In this document: piece after piece, positions 52,573-60,549 of the stretch
Layout of the letters: every line of letters starts with the position of its first letter
Numbering within the stretch: the first letter of the stretch is position 1
Source of the DNA: RH-AL1 sp050013235
Lineage (GTDB): Bacteria; Pseudomonadota; Alphaproteobacteria; Rhizobiales; Beijerinckiaceae
NCBI GenBank assembly: GCA_050013235.1
Contig: JBEKFQ010000010.1
Span: 1 to 64,000, forward strand
Direction: 5' to 3'
DNA length: 64,000 nt
Notes under the pieces: generated by a model
Databases searched by the model: none
Seen by the model: the letters and a program-made list of their open reading frames with translations, nothing else
Told to the model about the DNA's origin: nothing
Position numbers and translations under genes: made by a program

Positions 52573-53405
52573 CGCGTCACCGGGATCGGCTCGTCCACGA
52601 TCTGAGCGAGGCCACGTTCGCCGAGCGCCCGCGCCAAAGCCGCGCCCGGACGCGCGCCGCTGGTGAAAACCGCCCGGTGGCCCGAAGGCTCGCTAGGCTC
52701 ACCGGCTCGCAAGGCAAAACCCAACTCGGCCAAGACATGATCGGCGCGCCGGGCAATCGCCGCCGCCGGATCGATCCAGGCGACCGGCCAAGGCGCGAGG
52801 GCCTCGAAACGGTCCAGCAAAAGCGGATAATGGGTGCAGGCGAGCACGATGCAATCGGTGCGGCTCGCGCCCGCCGCCACGAAGCACGGCGCGATTTCGG
52901 CCGAAATATCCGCGTCCGCCACTGGCTCGCCGCGCATGACCGCTTCCGCCAAACCCGCGAGACGGTGCGAGCCCACCAAAGTCACCTCGCGATCGGCGGC
53001 ATAAGTGTCGATCAGCGCGCGGGTATAATCCCGCGCAACGGTGCCAGGCGTCGCCAGCACGCTGATCTTCTTCGTCCGCGAATAGGCCGCGGCGGGCTTG
53101 ATCGCGGGCACCGTGCCGACGAAGGGCATGGCGGGAAATCGTTCGCGCAAGCCAGAGAGGACCAAGGTCGAGGCGGTGTTGCAAGCGATCACGACAGCAT
53201 CGGGGCGAAACCGCTCGATCAGCCGCTCCATCACCGTGCCGACGCGCGCCACGAGCCCTGCCTCGCTCCACCGCCCGTAGGGAAAGGCGGCATCGTCCGC
53301 CACATAGGTCAGGCAAGCGTCCGGCCGAGCACGCAAAATCGCGGCCAGGACGGTGAGCCCGCCGAGCCCCGAATCGAACACGAGAATTTCAGGGCGCCGC
53401 GCCAT
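52569..53405 (-). CDS. murI: Glutamate racemase
   Basis: MurI, 278 residues, makes D-glutamate for peptidoglycan. ILVFDSGLGGLTVLAAIL starts the fold; VVIACNTASTLVL and IVLACTHYPLLLD hold the two catalytic Cys residues. The start MARRPEI at 53405 is the usual family N-terminus; an upstream ATG at 53468 would add 21 residues. The stop codon lies in repeat R10. Confidence 0.94.
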   Translation of the reverse strand: MARRPEILVFDSGLGGLTVLAAILRARPDACLTYVADDAAFPYGRWSEAGLVARVGTVMERLIERFRPDAVVIACNTASTLVLSGLRERFPAMPFVGTVPAIKPAAAYSRTKKISVLATPGTVARDYTRALIDTYAADREVTLVGSHRLAGLAEAVMRGEPVADADISAEIAPCFVAAGASRTDCIVLACTHYPLLLDRFEALAPWPVAWIDPAAAIARRADHVLAELGFALRAGEPSEPSGHRAVFTSGARPGAALARALGERGLAQIVDEPIPVTR

Positions 53406-53523
53406 GCTCTCCGCCAAATGATGTGGGAGCGCTCTATAGCGGTTTCCGGCGGTAAGATCGACCTGCATGGTCTCAAATCAGACACGGCGAGATTAAGAGA
53501 TCGTTGCTGGCTTTGGTACCGCG

Positions 53524-54348
53524 CTACCCCACCCCCGGCTTTCGTGGCCCCTCCACCAGCCGCACGATGGCGCCGCGGAGCGTGCGGACATCCTGCTCGC
53601 TGAGACTCAAGCGGTGGAGAATGTTGCGCAGGTTCCGGCGCATGACCGGCGCCTTGCCGATGGGGCGGAAATAGCCGTTCTTTTCCAATTCGCCTTCCAA
53701 ATAATCGAAGAAGGACACGATCATTTCGCGCGGGGCCGGCGGCGAGCGCTCCACGAGATCGAAAGGGGCCGCCGCCCCGCCCGACGCCTTCATCCATTCG
53801 TAGGAGACCAACAGCACGGCTTGCGCCAGATTGAGCGAGGCATAAGCGGGATTGACGGGGAAGGTGACGACGGCATCGGCCAAAGCCACATCGTCGTTGT
53901 CGAGCCCAGTGCGTTCCGGGCCAAACAACACGCCGTGCTTCTCGCCCTCAATCAAATCACTTGCAGCCAAACCACGCGCAGCCATGCGCGCAGCGCTTTC
54001 CAGCATCGCGCGATCCGGGGTCTCGACGCGCTTGTGCTGGCCGCGCTCGCGGGCGGTGGCCGCCCAAACGAAATTGAGATCCGCGACGGCCTCCTCGACG
54101 GTCTTGTACAGCACGGCCGAATCGAGGAGATGCACGGCACCTGCCGCGGCGGCGGCGGCCGTCTCCTTATAGACGTCTTCGGGGGGCCACCCGCCCTTGG
54201 GGCTGACGAGGCGCAGATCGGAAAGGCCAAAATTGGCCATGGCCCGCGCGCACATGCCGACATTTACGGCAAGTTGCGGCCGCACCAACACAATCGCCGG
54301 CCCGCCCGCGCGATTGGGCTTGGTTCGATCCGTTCCGGCTCCCGTCAC
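53524..54348 (-). CDS. trmJ: TrmJ-like tRNA (cytidine/uridine-2'-O)-methyltransferase
   Basis: A 274-residue SPOUT-class (SpoU) enzyme of the TrmJ type, 2'-O-methylating position 32 of tRNA. Motif 1: IVLVRPQLAVNVGMCARAMA; motif 2: VLFGPERTGLDNDDV; motif 3: VNPAYASLNLAQAVLLVSYE, giving the trefoil knot. A basic C-terminal domain with RNLRNILHRLSLSEQDVRTL follows. RlmB or TrmH are less likely because the N-terminal region matches TrmJ. It diverges from icd across 167 bp. Confidence 0.9.
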   Translation of the reverse strand: MTGAGTDRTKPNRAGGPAIVLVRPQLAVNVGMCARAMANFGLSDLRLVSPKGGWPPEDVYKETAAAAAAGAVHLLDSAVLYKTVEEAVADLNFVWAATARERGQHKRVETPDRAMLESAARMAARGLAASDLIEGEKHGVLFGPERTGLDNDDVALADAVVTFPVNPAYASLNLAQAVLLVSYEWMKASGGAAAPFDLVERSPPAPREMIVSFFDYLEGELEKNGYFRPIGKAPVMRRNLRNILHRLSLSEQDVRTLRGAIVRLVEGPRKPGVG

Positions 54349-54515
54349 ATCGGCCCCTTTCGCGGCCGCGAAATCCCAGCCGCCCTGCCGGCACGCGTTC
54401 TCTGCCCCGAAAGCAAAACTTTGATCCCAAATTCGCGGGTGCTATAGGCCGGAAATCGCAATTCGGCATTCTTCCTGCATAAACATGGGCGGGAACAAAC
54501 AAGGGGTCAGGCTTA

Positions 54516-55751
54516 ATGGACAAGATCAAGGTCGACAATCCGATCGTCGAACTCGATGGCGACGAGATGACCCGAATCATCTGGCATTACATCCGTGACA
54601 AGCTCATCCATCCCTATCTCGATGTGAAGCTCGATTATTACGACCTTTCCATCGAGAATCGCGACGCCACCAACGACCAGGTCACGTTCGATTCCGCCAA
54701 TGCGATCAAGCGCCACGGCGTCGGCGTGAAATGCGCGACCATCACCCCCGACGAGGCTCGGGTCGAGGAATTCAAGCTAAAACACATGTGGCGCTCGCCC
54801 AACGGCACGATCCGCAACATCCTCGGCGGCGTGATCTTCCGCGAGCCGATCATCTGCCGCAACGTTCCCCGCTTGGTGCCGGGCTGGACGCAGCCGATCG
54901 TCGTCGGCCGCCACGCCTATGGCGACCAATATCGCGCCACGATGATTCGCGTGCCGGGCAAAGGCCGCCTCACCCTCAAGTTCGAGGGCGAGGATGGCCA
55001 AGTCATCGAGAAAGAAGTGTTCCAGTTCCAGGAAGCCGGCGTCGCCATGGCGATGTACAACCTGGACAGTTCGATCCGCGATTTCGCCCGCGCGTCGCTC
55101 AACTATGGCCTGAACCGCAAATATCCCGTCTATCTCTCGACCAAGAATACCATTCTCAAAGTCTACGACGGCCGGTTCAAGGATATTTTCGAAGAGGTCT
55201 ATCAGACCGAATTCAAAGCGAAATTCCAGGCCTTGGGCCTCACCTACGAGCACCGCCTCATCGACGACATGGTGGCCTGCGCGATGAAATGGTCGGGCGG
55301 CTATGTCTGGGCCTGTAAGAATTACGATGGCGATGTGCAGTCCGACACCGTTGCCCAGGGCTACGGCTCGCTCGGTTTGATGACCTCGGTTCTGATGACC
55401 CCCGATGGCCAGACAGTCGAGGCCGAAGCGGCGCATGGCACGGTGACGCGCCATTATCGCCAATACCAGGCGGGCAAACAGACTTCGACCAATTCCATCG
55501 CGTCGATCTTTGCCTGGACGCGCGGCCTCTCTCACCGCGCCAAGCTCGATAACAACGATGCCTTGGCCAAATTCGCCGGTACGCTCGAAAAGGTCTGCGT
55601 CGAGACCGTCGAAGCAGGTTTCATGACGAAAGATCTGGCGCTGTTGGTCGGCGCCGATCAGCGCTGGCTCTCGACCACCGGTTTCCTCGACAAGATCAAT
55701 GAAAATCTCAAGGCGGTGATTACCCAGCAGCAACAAGCCGCTGCGGAATAG
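54516..55751 (+). CDS. icd: NADP-dependent isocitrate dehydrogenase
   Basis: Isocitrate dehydrogenase of the eukaryote-like NADP homodimer class, 411 residues, in the TCA cycle. NPIVELDGDEMTRIIWHYIR starts the protein, then KSPNGTIRN-like RSPNGTIRNILGG for substrate binding, YGDQYRATM, and LIDDMVACAMKWSGGYVWAC with metal-binding Asp; AEAAHGTVTRHYRQYQAG binds NADP. AGGGGTCAGG lies before the ATG. A perfect hairpin follows the stop. Confidence 0.97.
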   Translation: MDKIKVDNPIVELDGDEMTRIIWHYIRDKLIHPYLDVKLDYYDLSIENRDATNDQVTFDSANAIKRHGVGVKCATITPDEARVEEFKLKHMWRSPNGTIRNILGGVIFREPIICRNVPRLVPGWTQPIVVGRHAYGDQYRATMIRVPGKGRLTLKFEGEDGQVIEKEVFQFQEAGVAMAMYNLDSSIRDFARASLNYGLNRKYPVYLSTKNTILKVYDGRFKDIFEEVYQTEFKAKFQALGLTYEHRLIDDMVACAMKWSGGYVWACKNYDGDVQSDTVAQGYGSLGLMTSVLMTPDGQTVEAEAAHGTVTRHYRQYQAGKQTSTNSIASIFAWTRGLSHRAKLDNNDALAKFAGTLEKVCVETVEAGFMTKDLALLVGADQRWLSTTGFLDKINENLKAVITQQQQAAAE

Positions 55752-55761
55752 ATCGCGGCCC

Positions 55762-55790
55762 CCGCGCGGCGATGCCAAATCGCCGCGCGG
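55762..55790 (+). terminator. Hairpin terminator after icd
   Basis: CCGCGCGGCGAT and ATCGCCGCGCGG form a perfect 12-bp stem with a 5-base loop, 11 bp after the icd stop. The U tract is absent, so termination may be Rho-assisted. Confidence 0.7.
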
Positions 55791-55901
55791 ACACAGTCCT
55801 CATCCGATTTGCCGGTTTACGGCGGATTATGAATCAACTGATTGTATTGATAAATTTCCCTGGGTATAAGGGCGGCGATTTTGAGTTAGGAGACTCAGGA
55901 C

Positions 55902-56321
55902 GTGGCGGCGGAATTGATTGACGACACCTATCGGCCGTCAGACGACGAGCCCTTCATGAACGAGCGGCAGCGCGATTACTTCAAGCGCAAGCTGATTCAA
56001 TGGCGCGAGGATATTTTGCGGGAAAGCCGCGAAACTCTCGTCGCTCTGCAGAGCGAAAACGAGAATCATCCCGATGTCGCCGACCGGGCGTCCTCGGAAA
56101 CCGATCGCGCGATCGAACTGCGCGCCAGGGACCGGCAACGCAAACTGATCTCGAAGATCGAGGCCGCCCTCGCCCGGATCGAGGAAGGCAGCTATGGCTA
56201 TTGCGAGGAAACGGGCGAGCCTATTTCCCTCAAACGCCTTGACGCCCGCCCCATCGCGACCCTCTCCGTCGAAGCGCAAGAGCGCCACGAACGGCGCGAG
56301 CGGGTCTATCGAGACGCCTAA
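55902..56321 (+). CDS. dksA: RNA polymerase-binding transcription factor DksA
   Basis: DksA, 139 residues, acts with ppGpp on RNA polymerase. The coiled coil (about 20-80) carries the conserved Asp-rich tip NENHPDVADRASSETDRAI, and the globular zinc-finger region reads GSYGYCEETGEPISLKRLDA. Only one of the four Cys remains, as in other alphaproteobacterial DksA, so zinc binding is unlikely in the classical form. It starts with GTG, with AGGA upstream. Converges on the fliO-like gene with R11 between. Confidence 0.94.
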   Translation: MAAELIDDTYRPSDDEPFMNERQRDYFKRKLIQWREDILRESRETLVALQSENENHPDVADRASSETDRAIELRARDRQRKLISKIEAALARIEEGSYGYCEETGEPISLKRLDARPIATLSVEAQERHERRERVYRDA

Positions 56322-56475
56322 AAAGCTCACGGTCCCGGGGGAATGGGGCCGCGCGCCGCTTTTCCGGCGGCTCGTCGATCCCCGTCTAATTCATCGGCGA
56401 AATCAACATAATCCCCTGCCCGCGGGGATCCCTAGCGAAGCTCCGGCCTCTTGCGATCGCATGACACGCCGGTGT

Positions 56476-56553
56476 CTTAGAGCGATTTCTTACCAAGGAG
56501 TTAGAGTATTTCCTCGATCGCAAAAGCCTGCGACTTTTGCCGGAAATACTCTA
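56476..56553 (-). repeat. Dispersed hairpin repeat R11 (short form), supplies stop of fliO-like gene
   Basis: Short copy: TAGAGTATTTCC and GGAAATACTCTA form a perfect 12-bp outer stem around inner arms GCAAAAG/CTTTTGC. Compared with R3 (TAGAGCATGTCC/GGACATGCTCTA) two positions are changed in both arms, which keeps pairing. The right hairpin is missing. The TAG of the fliO-like gene (complement of 56551-56553) lies at the end. Confidence 0.85.
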
Positions 56554-57540
56554 CTTCTCGTCCATTCCACGGCCGAGCAATTTGGCCATTTCCTCTTCCA
56601 GCGACTCCATCGTGTCGACCGGCGCCTGCGCGCTCGTCACAGGTGGCGAGGGAGGCGCTGGGATCTCGGACACGGACGGCGGCGGCGGTGAAGCCGGAAC
56701 CGGTTTTGCCAAGGGAGTCGTCCGGATAGGCGGACGCGGCGGCAAGGGACGCAGGAATTGCTGCGGAACGGGACGCACGGCGGCGGGCGCCGCCGGTTCA
56801 GGCGTGGATTCCGGCGGTGCCGCGGCAGGGGCTGCGGGAGCGGGCGGTGGAACGAGATCCACACGCGGAACATTTTCCGGAGGCCGGGGCGCTGGACGTG
56901 GCTCGGCCTGGGGCAGTGTCCGGCGAGGCGGAAGCGGGAACGTTGGCGCCCGGCGCGGTACGGTCTCGCCCGGCGCTAACACGATGGGCGGGATTTGCGG
57001 CGGAAGGGCTGCCACCTGCGGTTCGGCGGCTGGCCTGGGCGCGGAAACCGGCGGCTTCGAGGGCGCCGGCGCCGGAGCGGCCTGAGGAGGCGCCGAGGGC
57101 GGCGGCGCGGGTTCAGCTAGCCGCGTGGCGGGCTCCACCCGTTCCACCGGCGGTAGAGGCGCGGGAATGCGCGGCTCCCCGAACGCTGATACCTGCGGCA
57201 AGGCGGGGCCAGCCCCTTCGAGCTTGTCCCGGCGGTTTTCTCGCACTTCGACCCGCGAGATCTCGGACTCGATCAAGAGATCGTTAGGCCCGCCGATCAT
57301 GATGAGATGCTCGGTATTGTCGCGCCGCACGATGATGAGCTGGCGCTGGCGGTCGAGATCGAAAGCATCCACAATGCCGAGCCGCGCCTGACGTGTCCGG
57401 CCGCCTGGCATGCGAAGCCTGCCGCGAAACAGCATCTGGACAATTGCTAGAAGCAAGAGGACCCCAATGAGGAGGGCCAAAAGCCCAGCACCCACCAGCA
57501 AAGGCTTATTATCTAACAGCGACTGCATCCAGATGCCCAT
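56551..57540 (-). CDS. FliO-domain membrane protein with Pro-rich tail
   Basis: A 329-residue protein. Residues about 10-40 form one membrane helix (LLVGAGLLALLIGVLLLLAI), followed by a FliO-type domain: GIVDAFDLDRQRQLIIVRRD and EHLIMIGGPNDLLIESEISR. The remaining 220 residues are extremely rich in Pro and Ala and end in an acidic helix (MESLEEEMAKLLG). FliO assists the flagellar export gate, but no other flagellar gene is present; alphaproteobacterial members often lie near dksA and cckA, so a non-flagellar role is possible. A CtrA-type site lies 60 bp upstream. Confidence 0.8.
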   Translation of the reverse strand: MGIWMQSLLDNKPLLVGAGLLALLIGVLLLLAIVQMLFRGRLRMPGGRTRQARLGIVDAFDLDRQRQLIIVRRDNTEHLIMIGGPNDLLIESEISRVEVRENRRDKLEGAGPALPQVSAFGEPRIPAPLPPVERVEPATRLAEPAPPPSAPPQAAPAPAPSKPPVSAPRPAAEPQVAALPPQIPPIVLAPGETVPRRAPTFPLPPRRTLPQAEPRPAPRPPENVPRVDLVPPPAPAAPAAAPPESTPEPAAPAAVRPVPQQFLRPLPPRPPIRTTPLAKPVPASPPPPSVSEIPAPPSPPVTSAQAPVDTMESLEEEMAKLLGRGMDEK

Positions 57541-57856
57541 GGAAGATCACGATTGAAAATATTCCATATCACGCAAATGGCCTGGCCGCGCGCGAAAGGT
57601 TAATGAATGGTTAACGGCGCACTGCTTCAAGGGAAGAGGGCATGAGCTATTACAACAATTGTCAAGCTTTCCAAAACCATTTGACCTATAAAATCTTGGG
57701 ATGGCAGCTGGCCTTCGTCTCGCGGCTCTTGTGTTCGCTTGAAAAAGCAGTCCTCAGTGACAAGTCCTTCGTAGCAAGTCCGCGGTCATCTGGGCCGGTT
57801 GGCCGAGGCGGCCGAACGGACCAGCGGGAAAGATCAGGGAAATCGGGCAAAATCGC
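57541..57856. other. 316-bp divergent control region between fliO-like gene and cckA
   Basis: No supported gene. Contains the CtrA-type site at 57600-57615, which is listed separately. A 72-codon open frame starting at 57642 runs into cckA and is judged non-coding. Confidence 0.6.
57600..57615. promoter_or_regulatory. CtrA-type binding site TTAA-N7-TTAAC
   Basis: TTAATGAATGGTTAAC fits the CtrA consensus with exactly seven bases between the two TTAA halves, and reads the same on the other strand (TTAACCAT at the start of the reverse strand). It is 60 bp upstream of the fliO-like ATG and 242 bp upstream of cckA. CckA feeds phosphate to CtrA through ChpT, so a feedback is plausible. The chance occurrence of such a site in a GC-rich window is low but not negligible. 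Confidence 0.65.
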
Positions 57857-60373
57857 ATGAGCGACCAAGTGACTTCCGCCGCATTTCATCGGACGGAGCG
57901 TTCGGGAAGCCCTGCGCTTGTCCTCGTTTTTGCGGCGCTTTTAGTCGCCGCCGCCGTGGCCTTTTCGATTCTGCCGCGCGACGAGGCGGGAACCCTGATC
58001 CTCGGTCTGCTGGCCGTGCTGGCCGTTGTCGGAATTTTCGCCCTCTTCGCTTATGCCGTCGGCATTTTTCAATTCGCGGGACGGGCGGTCAAAAACGACA
58101 TGACCCGCCTGATCTGCGACAGCGGACCGGAGGGTCTGCTGGTCACGGATACCGGCGGCAAGTTCATCTATGCCAACGAGACCTATTTGCAACTGGCGCA
58201 AGCGCAGAGCGCCGGCGATTTGCGGAGCGTGGAGCGGCTTTTCTCGGGTTCGCCCGAGGTCTCCGAGGCCGTCTACCGGCTGGCCCAGGCGGCGCGCGAC
58301 GGCAAGCGCGCAACCGAGGAACTGCGGCTGAGCCCGCCGCTCAATGGCGCGGCGGGGAATGTCGGCTGGTATCGCGTCCGCGTGCGTCCCCTCGCGCTTC
58401 CCTCGGCCAAGCGAGCAAGTCTCTGGACGATCGCCGATATCACGAGGGAACGCGAACGCCACGAAAACGTCTTTCAAGAGCTTCAACACGCCATCGATTT
58501 CCTCGATCACGCCCCGGCGGGCTTCTTCTCTTGCGACGGCAAGGGCGACGTGTCCTACATGAACGCGACGCTTGCCACTTGGCTGGATTACGATTTGGCC
58601 CAGGTCGGATCGGGCGGGTTGAAGCTCACCGATTTTGTCGCCGGCGGCGGCGGCGCCCTGCTCGCGGCGGTCGGCGGCGGCCCTGGCGAGGTCTTGACCG
58701 AACAATTCGACATCGATCTCAAAAAGCGCGGCGGCCAAAACTTGCCCGTTCGCGTGATCCACCGCGTGGCCTTCAGCCACGACGGAACCCCCGGCCCGTC
58801 CCGCACGCTGGTCATCAGCCGCGCGCCCGGCGAGGAGCCCGGCGAAGATCTCCGCGCGGCGGAGGTCCGTTTCGCCCGCGTTTTCAATGCGACCCCGGTG
58901 GCCATTGCGATTGTCGACGACGCCGGCAGTATCAGCCAATCCAATCCAGCCTTCGCCAGGCTGATGCCGGAAGCCCTCAAGTCCAGCCGCTTGGAACAAG
59001 GCGGCCTCAAATCGATTTTCGCCGGCATTGCCGAGCGCGACCGGCCAGCGCTTGCGCAAGCCATCCGGGCGGCGGCGACAGGGAGCGATATCCCCCCGCT
59101 CGACCTCAGCCTCACGGGCGAGGGCGAACGCTCGGCGCGGCTCTTCGTGTCGGGGTCCGGAGAACCCGGCGTCGGCGGCGCCACCATCTATGCCCTCGAC
59201 ACGACGGAACAACGCACCCTCAAGGAAAACTTCGACCAGGCGCAAAAAATGCAGGCCATCGGCCAGCTCGCGGGCGGCGTCGCGCATGATTTCAACAATG
59301 TGCTGACGGCGATCATCGGCTTTTCCGACCTGCTGCTCGCCAACCACCGGCCGACCGATCCGTCCTTCCAGGACATTATGCAGATCAAGCAGAATGCCAA
59401 CCGCGCGGCGGGCTTGGTGCGGCAGCTCCTCGCCTTTTCGCGGCGCCAGACCCTGCGGCCGCAGACGTTGCAGCTCGGCGACGTCATGTCCGATCTGCAA
59501 ATGCTGATGCGCCGCCTCGCCGGCGAAAAGATCGAGCTTGAGCTTCGCCACGGCCGCGATCTCTGGCTGGTCAAGGCCGACGTCAATCAGTTCGAGCAGG
59601 TCATCATCAACCTCGTGGTGAACGCTCGCGATGCGATGCCCAATGGCGGCACGATCACGTTGCGCACATACAATGTGACCCCCGCGGACTGCGCGGCCTT
59701 CCGCGAGGATGTCCTGATTCCAGCCGAATATGTCGCGATCTCCGTGACCGACACCGGAACCGGCATTCCGCCCGACGTGCTCAACAAGATCTATTTGCCG
59801 TTTTTCACCACCAAGGAAGTCGGCAAGGGCACCGGCCTCGGCCTATCCATGGTCTATGGCATCGTCAAACAGACCGAAGGCTATGTCTTTTGCGACTCGA
59901 CCGTCGGCAAGGGAACGACCTTCACCATCCTCCTGCCCCGCTACATCCCGCAAGAAGCCGACGAGCCGGTCAAGAAGGAAGCGGTCAAGCCCGTCGCCGA
60001 TTCGACCGGCCACGGCACCATCCTCCTCGTCGAGGACGAGGAAGCCGTGCGCGCCTTTGGCGCCCGTGCGCTCTCCTCGCGCGGCTATACCGTGCTGCAA
60101 GCGGGCTCTGGCCTGGAGGCGCTGGAAGTCGTCGAAAGCAATCCCGGCAAGATCGACCTCGTCGTCTCCGACGTCGTGATGCCGGAGATGGATGGCCCCA
60201 CGATGTTCGGGGAGCTTCGCAAACGCGGTATTACCGCGAAAGTGATCTTCGTCTCCGGCTATGCCGAGGACGCCTTCGCCCGCAACCTGCCCGAGGGCGA
60301 GGATTTCGGCTTCCTGCCGAAGCCGTTCTCGCTGAAGCAGCTCATCGAAGCGGTGAAAAACGCGACGAGCTGA
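57857..60373 (+). CDS. cckA: Cell-cycle hybrid histidine kinase CckA
   Basis: CckA, 838 residues, starts the phosphorelay to CtrA and CpdR in the alphaproteobacterial cell cycle. Two N-terminal membrane helices (about 20-75), PAS domains (about 80-440, with AIDFLDHAPAGFFSCD and NATPVAIAIVDD), HisKA with His477 in GGVAHDFNNVLTAIIGFSDL, HATPase_c (LNLVVNARDAM-like INLVVNARDAMPNGG, then VTDTGTGIPPDVL and GTGLGLSMVYGIV) and a receiver domain with Asp772 in VVSDVVMPEMDG. Normal length and order. Downstream is a diguanylate cyclase; c-di-GMP inhibits CckA kinase activity in Caulobacter, so the juxtaposition is noted. Confidence 0.95.
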   Translation: MSDQVTSAAFHRTERSGSPALVLVFAALLVAAAVAFSILPRDEAGTLILGLLAVLAVVGIFALFAYAVGIFQFAGRAVKNDMTRLICDSGPEGLLVTDTGGKFIYANETYLQLAQAQSAGDLRSVERLFSGSPEVSEAVYRLAQAARDGKRATEELRLSPPLNGAAGNVGWYRVRVRPLALPSAKRASLWTIADITRERERHENVFQELQHAIDFLDHAPAGFFSCDGKGDVSYMNATLATWLDYDLAQVGSGGLKLTDFVAGGGGALLAAVGGGPGEVLTEQFDIDLKKRGGQNLPVRVIHRVAFSHDGTPGPSRTLVISRAPGEEPGEDLRAAEVRFARVFNATPVAIAIVDDAGSISQSNPAFARLMPEALKSSRLEQGGLKSIFAGIAERDRPALAQAIRAAATGSDIPPLDLSLTGEGERSARLFVSGSGEPGVGGATIYALDTTEQRTLKENFDQAQKMQAIGQLAGGVAHDFNNVLTAIIGFSDLLLANHRPTDPSFQDIMQIKQNANRAAGLVRQLLAFSRRQTLRPQTLQLGDVMSDLQMLMRRLAGEKIELELRHGRDLWLVKADVNQFEQVIINLVVNARDAMPNGGTITLRTYNVTPADCAAFREDVLIPAEYVAISVTDTGTGIPPDVLNKIYLPFFTTKEVGKGTGLGLSMVYGIVKQTEGYVFCDSTVGKGTTFTILLPRYIPQEADEPVKKEAVKPVADSTGHGTILLVEDEEAVRAFGARALSSRGYTVLQAGSGLEALEVVESNPGKIDLVVSDVVMPEMDGPTMFGELRKRGITAKVIFVSGYAEDAFARNLPEGEDFGFLPKPFSLKQLIEAVKNATS

Positions 60374-60549
60374 GGGGGGCTGACACGAAACGGTTAAAGC
60401 GGCAGGCGTTCGCGGCGAGAACGCGGCTCGCCCCGAACAAGCCACCACCGAAAATAGCAATTACATCTAATTTTAGAGAAATCTTTCGGAGAACGCGAAG
60501 GCGGCGGTGACTAAGGTTTGGATACCCAAACAAAATGTGGGGGTCCAAG

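Noticed and set aside
57642..57860. 72-codon frame upstream of cckA
   Set aside because: No ribosome binding site, overlaps cckA, no homologous features.
57941..59551. 536-codon reverse frame inside cckA
   Set aside because: Shadow of cckA; strongly biased His/Arg composition.
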